DNA from: Microbotryum silenes-acaulis
Taxonomy: Eukaryota > Basidiomycota > Microbotryomycetes > Microbotryales > Microbotryaceae
Length of the DNA stretch: 64,000 nucleotides
Direction: 5' to 3'
Assembly (NCBI GenBank): GCA_003665825.1
Contig: QPFY01000005.1
Coordinates: 434,001-498,000 of the forward strand
Part shown: positions 1 through 10,112 of the stretch, piece after piece
How the letters are laid out: the number at the start of each line of letters is the position of its first letter
Numbering within the stretch: position 1 is the stretch's first letter
Translations under genes and position numbers: made by a program
Notes under the pieces: generated by a model
Database searches by the model: none
Seen by the model: the letters and a program-made list of their open reading frames with translations, nothing else
What the model was told of the DNA's origin: nothing

Positions 1-2199
1 AAGCTCTTAATCCCGAGACCGTTCGGCATCCCCGGCGCAGGGGACCAAAAATCGCTGGCCACGTCCGGAATGATCCCTTCCCCACCGGCACTTCCAGGGT
101 ATTTTGCGGGTGGCAATACAAATGGATCTGTTGCCGGATCGTCGACCTCCCACGCCGCCTCAAACCCGAGTCCCGTCGGACTGTCGCAGAGTTTGGGCGC
201 TTCGGTGCGCTCGTTCGGGGGTGAGACGGGGATACGGTCCTCGCTGCCCTTGAGAAGACCAGCGGACGACCCGGTCGCTTCGACAAACGTTTCCGATGAC
301 GAAGGCGACCGAGACGATGGCGAGGACGAGGACCATTTGCCGCGGTCGGTGTTCGTCGCGCCCGTCGAAACGCTCAATCGATTGGCCGAAGAACAGGCGC
401 AGGCGCAGAGGCGAGCGGCGGACGGGAGTTGGATCAAGCCTCCAAATCGGAAGAAGCCAAGAAGGGCATACGAACCTGCCACTCCGCCGGACCGTATTTC
501 AGACATCATCGATAAGGGTGTGCTGGACGAGATCATGGCGAGAGATCTGCACGCAGTGTCAGTTTTCTCGCTCAGTCAGTGATCAGCGATGCGGAGCAGC
601 TGACTTTTTGTATTGCGATTTTCATGGGCTCATAGGTACTTCTCGGGATCGCACCGAGTACTCGCTTGCTTCGACCCACGGTACGACACGTACGACTCGA
701 TCCGCAAACGCTCGCCGTTCCTGCTCGCTGCGATTTGCGCCGTCGGTTCGCGAGTCCAGGATGGCGGGGGGGCCATCTCACCGCTCTCGATCCGATTACG
801 GGCCGAAGTCGAATACCTGGCAAAGGAGACGCTGTTCCACAAGGTTGAAGGGCTGGAAATGATCCAGGCGATGGTCGTCACTTCGGGGTGGTCTTCTGAG
901 GGTCAGTCTTTGGAGTGCATCTAGGTTTTAGTCTGCAGAGCTAATTGGCGTGGTTACTTCGAGACGACAGGCTTCTTGAGCGGTGGGTTGGCACTTCGTA
1001 TGGCTGTTGAGCTCGATGTGCACAAAGTTTTCCGACGCCTCGCGGCGAGGCGAGCGCAACATGCCGATCCGAACGAGGAGCGGTCGCTCGTCGCCGCTGC
1101 ACGTCTCTACGCGTCCCTCTTCGTCCTCGATTTTCAGACCTCCATCGGAGCGGGTCGCCCCCCGATGCTTCGAGCCGAACAGGAGCACAGTCTTACCATG
1201 TTTCGCACGCTCTTGCTCGACCACCCATTATCGGTCAAGACCGACGCTCGCGTTGTTTCAACCGCCGAGATGCTGATGCATCAAGCGAGAATAACGGATG
1301 CACTGCGGGAGCAGGACCCGAACAATGGAGACACGGCGTTAGATATGTTGCTCAAGGGGAGGAGCGATCTCGAGGGATGGTACAACGAATGGTGCGAGAT
1401 CATGCGGCAACGGCACCCCGAAGAACCGTTCTACCGGCTCTCGCTCGACATTCAGCTGCAATTTGCGACGCTATTCACGTCGACGATCGTGCTGCGAGGG
1501 TGTCAATCGTTCTCGCGGCTGACTCCAGCGATGCTCAAGGTCATCACTATGGCCGTGCACTCCGCCTTCCAAGTTGTACGCATCTGCACCGAGGAGGACG
1601 CCTACGTCCACGGCCTGCGCTTCGCGGTCGATTACACCGTCAGCGTCGTCGCCTTCGCCGGGGCCTTCCTCCTCCGCTTTGCGCGCCTCGTCCCAGCGGT
1701 CGTGGACATGCAACGATGTATCGACGTCGTCGACCGCTTCGCCTCAATACTTCTCGGCACGCCGTATCCTCGCTTCGCCCCGCCCCTTCAAAAGATGCTG
1801 ACCCAAGCTCGTACCCGTCTCGCGACTTCGTCCTTGCATCAACTCGCTTCGACATCCCTCGCCGCCGCTGCTGCCCAAAACCCGAATCAAGCCGGGAGCA
1901 ACCACAGCACCAGCTTTGCTACCCTCGATCCCGGCCCTCCATCGGTAGGGAGTGCCGACGACTTTGATTGGAATCGGTTCGTCAATAACGCGTTCAATGA
2001 GACGAGTGGGACACCCGTTCGGACCGGTGGACCTCAGGCTTGGGCTTTGGGCTCGGATGGGCAGGATTTGGGCGGTTCGGTGAGTTGCTCTCGCTGACGC
2101 TTTGTTGTCTTTATATCGAGCGCTGATGATTCTTTATTTTATTTATTTTTCCACTAGCAGGCCGCAATGTGGAGCTTCGATGTCGGAGGCATCCTGTAG
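1..2199 (+). CDS. Fungal-specific transcription factor, C-terminal part (5' end outside window)
   Basis: The reading frame is open from base 1, so the gene starts upstream; 666 codons lie in the window. Proposed exons are 1-557, 636-901, 941-2079 and 2161-2199, all joining in frame. After a low-complexity acidic/Ser-rich linker comes the helical 'fungal transcription factor regulatory middle homology' region: an aromatic-rich DP..DTYDSIRKRSPFLL segment, an AICAVGSR motif, then GGLALRMAVELDVHK. These segments are typical of Zn2Cys6 activators of the PrtT/War1/Leu3 type. The Zn2Cys6 DNA-binding domain itself would be upstream and is not visible. The protein ends in GGIL. The second intron is only 39 nt. 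The gene converges on the RGS-domain gene with about 226 bp between the stops. The family call is good; the regulated pathway cannot be read from this sequence. Confidence 0.8.
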
Positions 2200-2425
2200 C
2201 TTGCTTTGAATCAGTATGACACCCCTAGTACATGTTGTGATACTCCAAGAGCACTACCGTCAATCGTACCCCAGAACATGAAGAATTGGATTACCACATC
2301 GGATACGGAGTTATGAAAATAAGCGGCTACAGAGAGTGATTACACCTAAACGAAAAAGGAGACGTCCGAAGAACAGCATAAGACCTGAAAGATGTTTTCG
2401 TCCAGAACCGAAAGGGCACGAGAGT

Positions 2426-4382
2426 TTACAAAGGCCTCTTTTCCGGGATCGCAACGATGATGACGAGGAAGAGAATGGTGCAGATCGTGCCGAAGATAAT
2501 GATCTCCTTCATCTGCTTGTCGTGGAGATCCTGAATCGAAGGAATGAGGCACAAGGTCGGCATTCTTTCATTGCTTGGAACAATGGTTGAAATCCTCTAC
2601 CCCCTCTGGACTCACTTTGATGTAGGGGTCCTCGACGACGTGCTCGGGGCCGAACATGGGCACCCGCTTACCGTCCTGGGTCTTAAGCGTCGCCCAGAAC
2701 CGACTGCGGAACTGCGCGATCCTCTTCCTCGTCGTCGTCGTGTGCCCTTCCTTCTCCTCCGTCGTCTGCTTCCCCGAAGGACTCGCCTTCTTCTCCACGG
2801 GCGACTCGGGTTCGTCGAACAAGAATGGCAAAGACGCCTTGAGATCGGCTCGTTCCTTCGCAGCTCGAGCAGCGGCATCCGTTGCAGCGGCGGCCGAGTC
2901 CGTGTCGGGTTTCTTGCTCGCCATGACAAAGGTCGAAGCCACCGTCGGCTTGGCGAAGTCGTCGCCGGTCGAGAGCGCTTCTGTCAACTCCCAAGGGTAC
3001 AATTGGCGAGCCGTTCGACCGTGGACCTGAGAGCAAAAATATTTGATGGCCGAATACGTTTGCATCGAGCCTGAGAATGGAGGAAAGGAGAAGATAAGGA
3101 TGCTCGTCAGAAACATGAGAATTGGCACCGCAGAGCCTCCAGACACACTCACCAAACCAGAAGAAGAGGAAAGCAAAGATACGCCACCACCTCGAGCGAG
3201 CAAAGTAGATGATGATGCACGCGAACATGACCCCAAGCCCCATATCAAGGATTCCGACACCGGTCCAGAACAAACGCTTGGGCGTGTTGGTGTTGCCCTT
3301 AGCCCATTGAAGGTAATGGGGCAAGGAGCGCTCCATGAGCGTGTAGACGTGATCGGCGGCTTCCTTGAAGACCTCGGGGTGCGTCGTAACAGGCTCGCCT
3401 TTGGTACCGTCCTCAGAGACGGGTTGTAGGGACTTGAGCACGTGCTTGCGCAAGCGGGCGTCAATGTTGAGTTCCTGGAGAGAGGTAAGGGCCACATGTC
3501 AGCTCGTGCCTTCCTGCCTGTTTGAAATTGCGCAAATTAAGATAGCTCGGACCAACCTTGCTTGCTCCAGGCAGGAAAAAGGTCGAGCGAATGAGCTTGA
3601 TCTCCTCCAAGAACGGCAACGGCGTGTCGGCTGGCAACTCCTTTCGAGAGCGAATCGACATCAACGGAGCCAGATTGGCGAATCGAAGTCCGAAGCGTTG
3701 CTTCGCCTTCTCCGTATTGACCGACGAAGCGTCCGAAAAGCCTCCGGTTTGCGTTCGCTCGAGGTTCTTGTTGTGGATGCTGTTGGTGGTTGGGAACGTG
3801 CTCGCTTCGGCAAAGTTGCGCGTGTCCGGGGCGATGGCTGAATGCAGCGACAGGTTGTCGTCATCCTCCGAGGCCTTGGTTGCCGAGGGCTTCTCTCCGA
3901 TACCGTTCATCTCCACAATCGTGGCGTCGCCATTTCCTTGGGCAATCTTGGCCGACTCGCTAAAGTACTCGGACGAGTTCGCATTCGCAGCGGTGTTGCC
4001 CTCGAGTGAGCGCACGGATCGACCCGAGATGGAACGAGCCCGGCCTCGGAGCTTCTCCCACCAACCATCCTTGTCGCTAATGGACTGCGCCGTGCGGATC
4101 GAGCCCGCGGGGGTGCTGAAATGGGTGTAGCGCTCGGCGGGGGGTTCGGAGAGCGCTTGGTATTCGAGCGGCAACGCGTTGAAGCGCTCGCAGTACGAGC
4201 GATACCAGACAACGAACTGGAGGCTGCGAGAGATGCGAGGAGGATCCCACTTGGTCAGCTTTGATTCTCCCTCCCACTTGGTGCTAGGAATCTGACGCGA
4301 TCTGTGCAGGTCCGCACTGCCCCACGGTCACACGCACAGGACCGAAGTCACTGAGCGTAGCCGTGCACCGTGGAGTGGTCAT
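2426..4382 (-). CDS. RGS-domain protein with C-terminal membrane segments (Rax1-like architecture)
   Basis: Five exons (4338-4382, 3557-4291, 3153-3474, 2616-3070, 2426-2530) give 553 aa. The start MTTPRCTATLSDFGP is the only ATG that joins in frame to the conserved segment SLQFVVWYRSYCERFNALP near residue 40. About 190 residues of Ser/Asn-rich loop follow, then an alpha-helical block with TTHPEVFKEAADHVYTLMER (about residues 290-310), which resembles the closing helices of an RGS box. Two hydrophobic segments (about 328-350 and 354-375) and one last segment (about 529-547, IIIFGTICTILFLVIIVAI) follow, and the chain ends in PEKRPL. A split RGS box followed by three membrane helices is the layout of fungal Rax1-like proteins, which act in G-protein signalling or polarity at the cell surface. 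The gene structure is firm; the RGS assignment is by motif recall and less certain. Confidence 0.68.
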
Positions 4383-5375
4383 GGGCCGGCCGATGACCGT
4401 CGCGCCACTTCAACGAACAGGCTCGCCGAGACAAACTTACTTTTCGACGGAACGTTCCTCCTGCGGGCAAGGACAAACACGTGATGCATAATCCGGGTCA
4501 GTGATCTCGAGTCGGTACTCTTGAAGAGAGGGCCGAATCATCGACCTACATGAATGAGAAAGCCCTCAAACTCCTTGAGGGTCAACGGGGAGCAGCGTGT
4601 GCCACCGATGATTTCTTCCAGCGTTACACCGTTACGCTGCTCGTTCGTAGGGACGGCTGCAGCAAGGAGAGCATTTACAACATCAGTACACGGGTCGATC
4701 AGGGTCGGGTTGGTGAGAAGGTCCTAGCCACAACTAACGAGCTTGGAACATTGCTCCGCCGGACTCCGTCGTGACCTCTTCAACAGGAACCCTGACTTCA
4801 CCGACGCCATTGGATTCGACGTTCGTTGCCATCGAATATTACGTTGATGATTGTAGAACGGCGCGTCGAGTAAATCAAGGTGCAAAATGTTGGTGGATAT
4901 GGGTACAGAGCCGCCAAACAACAAGCAGGGGGACTTGGGAAGGGGAGGTGGGTCTCTGAGGAAGCAAAGATCTGAAACCTGGCGCGCAAGTTCCCAATGC
5001 GGACAGAGCCTGGCCGATCACGGCTCGGCGCGGGCCAAATGCCTGTTTTAATTACGACCCGCCGTCGGCCCACTTGATCGGCCGAGAACTTTCTGATGAA
5101 TAAAGGTGCCGCTTGGGCCTCCTCCATGTTGGTCTATGCGCCTGCTGTTGTTCCACACACATTTCTCTGGCAACGTAGTTGGCGGTGTCGGCTGTGCCAC
5201 TCGTTGCTGATTCTTGTCGACATATTTCCCGGCCGATGTCAAGCAAGATACGAAGACTCTCAAGCGAGCTTCGACCTATGCGTGAACACAGAGTCCGCGT
5301 ACTGTGGACCGCTCGGACGAGAGCGCGCGGGCCGAGTAGCTTCGATCACGTGATCAGCCATTGCAAACCCTCAGG
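4383..5375. other. Intergenic region, no gene seen
   Basis: About 1 kb between the 5' end of the RGS-domain gene and the 3' end of the hydrolase gene. Reading frames here are short and lack recognisable motifs or plausible splice chains. A small inverted repeat (CCCTCAA..TTGAGGG, 4563-4581) is present and is probably incidental. Upstream promoter elements of the RGS gene should lie here. Confidence 0.55.
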
Positions 5376-6786
5376 TCAAGTACATTTCCTCTCGATCCAA
5401 TCAACCACATCCTTGTCCAGCGTCTCCCAATGCGACGCTGTTGCAAAATGAGGACCCCCTTGAATGACGAGGAGTTCGCTGTTGTCCGTTCCGATCGCCG
5501 AGCAAGTTCGTTCGTGGTAATTGCGCTCGAATGGGTACTGCAGTCATAGATGAACATGAGCCCGTATTAAAATGATGAAATGAAAAGACTACCTGACTCA
5601 CAGCATTGTCATCCGTCCCGTGCACGACTAGCACGTTCGTCTTGCCGAGCGGACTGGGTCGACTCGCGAGCCGACCGATCAAGCCTCGTCGATGGTTCAG
5701 GCAGCGATAGTTTATCTGTGCGAGAGATCGGATCAGTACCACGAAAAGGTCCTCAAATGGATCGCACATTCATCTACTGACTTTCATCGTCTCCCCGGCT
5801 TGCTTCCCTTCCAAGATGCCATCGTCATTCACGAGCGTTGCCTTGAGCGCATCAGCGATGACTTTTGTCCCTTGTTCCCTTGCCACAGCAAACAAAGGCT
5901 TCTCCGACTCGGTATATCCAGCTTTGCTCATGTTCGTGGCAAACTCGTCGATCAGTTGTGCGACTTGTTCGGGCGAAGTCGTGGCTCGGCATTTGGTCGC
6001 AAAGTCTTCGGCGTCCTGGGTATAGTCGACGACAAAGTCTGTGACGCCCATACCACAGAATCCAATGTAAGGCTGAATATATGGCAACATGTCCAAACGG
6101 GTTTTAGATGCGCACCTTCGCTCTCTTCCTCGGCACAGGTCCCAACGATGACGACGCCGACAATTCTTCGCTCCTTTCCCTCCTTGGTCACTCGTTCATG
6201 ATCCCTCATGCCCAACCTCAAACCCGTATGAGCTCCCCCCATCGAATCACCATACGAAACGGCCTTCACCTCTCTTCCAAGCTCCTTTGATACATCGTCA
6301 AGAACATGCAAGATTGCTTCGGCCGCGAGATCAAAGGACCAGGCTGACCCCGCTGGAGAAGTGCGCGATTGGGCGAACCCGGGGGCGTCGACGGCGATCT
6401 TGTGATAAGGTGCCAAGAGAGGGTTCTTGATTTGGGGTTGCCAGTATTCTCGGGAGGCGTTGAAGTCTGTTCCGTCGCAGAGAGGCAGAAGGGGAGACGT
6501 GTCAGTGCCCAGGGGTTACGTTCCAGATCGGGCCCGCGGATTAGCTGATGGGTCGCTTTGCAGAACAAGAAGTATTGTATGCACCCCGGGATATACCCTG
6601 AGTCATATTTCAAGTAGAAATGGACTCACGATGCAGCAGAACTAAGAAAGGCAGCTCCTTGCCTCCCTCCGACTTGACCGTAGGTTCCTGGTGGGTGTAC
6701 GAGATCGTATAGTCCTTGGTAGAAGACGTGAACGACGGGTCTCGCTTGCTGATATCAAAGCTGAGTGTTACGCTCTTCTCTGTCAT
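5376..6786 (-). CDS. Alpha/beta-hydrolase fold protein
   Basis: Five exons (6630-6786, 6116-6466, 5782-6038, 5602-5715, 5376-5537) give 346 aa. The N-terminal strand LPFLVLLHHFNASREYW corresponds to the oxyanion-hole region, VDAPGFAQS to the next strand, and SYGDSMGG carries the nucleophile Ser127 (G-x-S-x-G). The acid is likely in VLVVHGTDDNA and the catalytic histidine in VIQGGPHFA near the C terminus, so the triad order Ser-Asp-His is complete. There is no signal peptide, which suggests a cytosolic enzyme. The start is placed at MTEKSVTLSFD; an in-frame ATG lies 120 bases upstream but its extra residues look unstructured. Exon 3 is joined through the acceptor GTCACAG because a nearer AG breaks the frame. 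Substrate unknown; lipase/esterase or epoxide-hydrolase-like roles are all possible. It is divergent from the glyoxal oxidase gene. Confidence 0.8.
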
Positions 6787-7689
6787 GATGTCTCGTGAGC
6801 GCGGATAAATTGAGAGAGCGAAAGGGAGAGCATCGATCGTGCCGATCGCTCGAACCGAAGAGCGCCGGCACTGCATACATTCGGCTTCACTGCAGCTTTC
6901 TTCCATTCATAATAATCATGCGCCAGAAGGAAGAGGGGACGATTTTGTTACTTTGAAGTCCCACTATTACGACTGCCAGTGCACAGACTCTATGACTGCC
7001 TTTCTGTGTTCGTGTGCTATGATTGGAACGCAGCCGATTTTGCATCGATGGGTCCGTGCGGCGACGCGTTACGTCATGAGCCCGAGTGAGCAGTGCAGCA
7101 CGTCGCGTGGAGCACAAGGTCCAACATTCTCAAGGTCGTTTCTATTTAACCACCCCGTACGAGTGCCAGTAATATGAAAGTACTGAAGACACTGACAAAA
7201 ATGTGAATAATACAGACACCAGGTGCGAGAACAAATCATCAGTTCGGTTCAGGGGGCACTATGGCGCTTGGGCCTTTTTTTTCCAGGGCTACGGCGCACT
7301 TGTCTCATGGAACCACTGTTCAGGGTCTGTTTTTATCCCAGAAAGCAAAATTGGGAACTCACTCCATCTGCTTTTGCGAGTGAGTCGCAAGTATTGACCC
7401 TCCAAGCGTGGGGTAGGTATGCTAGAACGCTCCTTGAATCAATTCGAAACTCTCCGAATAGCTTATAAGTCGGCGGAGAGCGAGGGTGGGGAAATCGAAG
7501 CGCCTGCATCTCGCGCGGAATGCGCGAGCCGGGCTCCCGAGGGCTTGTTTTCACTCCCATCATACTGACCCTCAGAGGCTTACACACTCCTTTACACGTG
7601 CGACACGACCCCTTGTTGACGAGCACTGTCCATTTTTTTGTTTGTGTCATCTCACATTCCCCCTAGCTTGCCTTCGCCTTCACTCCAAT
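6787..7689. promoter_or_regulatory. Divergent intergenic/promoter region (hydrolase and glyoxal oxidase)
   Basis: About 0.9 kb separate the start codons of two divergently transcribed genes, so both promoters should be here. No further coding segment could be supported. No specific binding site was recognised with confidence. Confidence 0.5.
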
Positions 7690-10112
7690 ATGCGAACCCC
7701 ATCTACGACACGGGTGGCGACGACCTTCACGACCGCGTTGCTCGCGACGCTCAGCTCCGCGGCGCCGGCGGACAACACGATCGAGATCGTTGGCAATTCG
7801 GGTGTCAGGTTAGTTCAACTTCATCGTCTGGTTGCTCTTTGACTCTTCTGGAACGTGTTTGGCTGGGACGACATGGCTGTATCGTACCACACCACGGAAC
7901 GAGGCCGTGCGAACTGGGACGCCAAGCACGCCCGGCCGGAGTGAGTCGCTTTCGACGGATGGATGGCCTCACTTTCCGGTGACTCGCTCGCGGCGCGCAC
8001 GCACTCACCAGATGCGATGCGATGCACCCTACCCCGCAACGCCGCGCGGGCCCGCGCCGCGTCTACTTCCGACCGCCGACCACCAACAACGCCGCCGGCT
8101 CGGCTTTTTCCAATTGATCGCCCATAGCTAGCCTGGACCTCGTGCTGGGGAGGACGGACGGTCGCTGAACATCCCATTCTCACCCCCCTTTTATGATCAC
8201 AACAGTGCACAGCAACTTTTCCTCGGCCAATCCAACAAGGTTTACATCGTCGACAAGACGGAACGCAACCCGGTCAACACCACCAGCGGCCACCCAGCAT
8301 GGGCGACCGAGTACGACTACACTGACAACACCTTCCGCACCATGGACATAAAAACCAACTCGTTCTGCGCCGGTGGTAACGTGCTCGGCAACGGCACCTG
8401 GATCAACATTGGTGGCAATCAGCCCGTCGGTCCCGGTGGGCTCAACGCCAACGCTGTCCCGGATCCTTACGTCAACGGCGATGGTGGGAAGGCGACACGG
8501 TGAGTGGACCTACTCTTCGACTACCTCTTCGAACAAGACAAGTGGGTGCTTAACACGTACCCTTGCCCCTCGATACTTATCATCAAGGCGACTGGATGTG
8601 TGCACCGATGAAAAGTGTGACTGGATCGACGATGGGTCCAACTACATGACAACGCGCCGATGGTATCCGACACTAGAGACGCTCGAAGATGGATCCATGA
8701 TCGTCATCGGAGGCTGCGACTGGGGAGGATACGTCAACGACAAGTCGCAGAACAACCCGACGTACGAGTACTACCCGTCAAAGGGCGGTCCGATCGGCCT
8801 CAACATCCTCACCACGACCTTGCCGGCGAACCTATTCCCGCTGACGTGGCTGCTCCCTTCGGGTAACATCTTCATCAATGCCAACTTGGGTACCGAGATC
8901 TTTGACTACAAGAACAACGTCGAGTACGCTGTCTCCGATATGCCTCACGCCGTCCGCACCTACCCCGGATCGGCTGCCACCGGCATGCTGCCGCTCACCC
9001 CGGCCAACAACTGGACCGCGACCATCCTTTTCTGCGGTGGCACGAACTTGCAGCCCGACCAATGGGTCACCTCTTGGAACATCGCCGCTTACCCCGCCGA
9101 CAGCACGTGCGTGTCCATGACCCCCGATGTCTCGACCAACTGGGTCGATGAGGATCCGTTGCCCGAGGGCCGAGTGATGGGTAACCTCATCAGTCTTCCC
9201 GACGGTCGCTTTGTCGTGATCAACGGTATCGGCAAGGGTACAGCCGGTTACGGAAACACATCGTGGGCCATCGGTCAATCTTTCGGTGACGATCCCGTTC
9301 ACTCCATCCGCTACTACGACCCCTACGCCGCCTCGGGCAAGCGCTTCTCCAACATCGTCGCCAGCTCGACCGTTGACCGCATGTACCACTCCTCAGCGAC
9401 TCTCCTCCCCGACGGATCGATCCTGTCATCGGGCTCCAACCCCAATGCCGACTACGTCGCCCCCGGAACCCCTGGCTACACCTATCCTACCGAGTTCCGC
9501 GTCGAGCGATTCTATCCCGACTACTTCACCACGAAGCGCCCGCAGCCGACCGGTCTCCCGACGACGCTCGGCTACGGTGGCTCGTACTTCAACGTCACTC
9601 TGTCCAAGACCGATGTCGGCAACGTCTCGAAGCTCGACAACACTAAGGTCGTGTTGATCCGACCTGGCTTTTCGACCCATGCGATGAATATGGGCCAACG
9701 TTTCGTCCAGCTCGACTCGACCTTCACCGCCAACTCGGATGGCTCAGCCGTGCTGCACGTCTCCCCCGTCCCTCCCAACGCTGCGATCCTCGTCCCGGGC
9801 CCTTGCCTCATTTTTGTCGTCGTTGACGGCATCCCTTCGATTGGCCAGTGGGTTACCATCGGTAACGGCCGACTCGGAGCCCAGACCATTAGCCCCGTGC
9901 AGCGTCTTCCCGCTTCGACCGGTGATGATGGCAAGCCATGGAACAGTGGCAACAGCACGTCGACGAGCACGACCTCTGCTGCCGGTTCCGCTGGCACGGG
10001 TTCTTCGAGTTCCAACTCCAACAACAGTGCTGGCAGTGGGGCCATGTCGACCCTCGCGCCTGTCTTTACCGTGCTTGGCGCCGTGATGGCCGCCTCGACT
10101 TTGTTGATCTAG
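7690..10112 (+). CDS. Glyoxal oxidase (copper radical oxidase), secreted and GPI-anchored
   Basis: Exons 7690-7808, 8206-8499 and 8588-10112 give 645 aa. The protein starts with a signal peptide (hydrophobic TALLATLSSAAPA) and ends with a Ser/Thr/Asn-rich stalk plus a hydrophobic tail (VFTVLGAVMAASTLLI), as expected for GPI anchoring. The active-site set of glyoxal oxidases is recognisable: Cys94 in SFCAGG and Tyr164 in RRWYPT (the pair that forms the thioether-linked radical cofactor), Tyr404-His405 in RMYHSS, and His502 in STHAMNMGQR (copper ligands). Known members oxidise small aldehydes such as glyoxal or methylglyoxal to acids, making H2O2 outside the cell; in plant-pathogenic or wood-decaying fungi they support ligninolysis or polar growth. 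The first intron is 397 nt, the longest in the window, and joins a codon (AG|T) in the conserved GVSAQQLFLG stretch, so no exon appears to be missing. Confidence 0.93.

Noticed and set aside
4563..4581. Small inverted repeat CCCTCAA/TTGAGGG
   Set aside because: Seven-base arms with a short loop occur often by chance; no gene context for a terminator or RNA.
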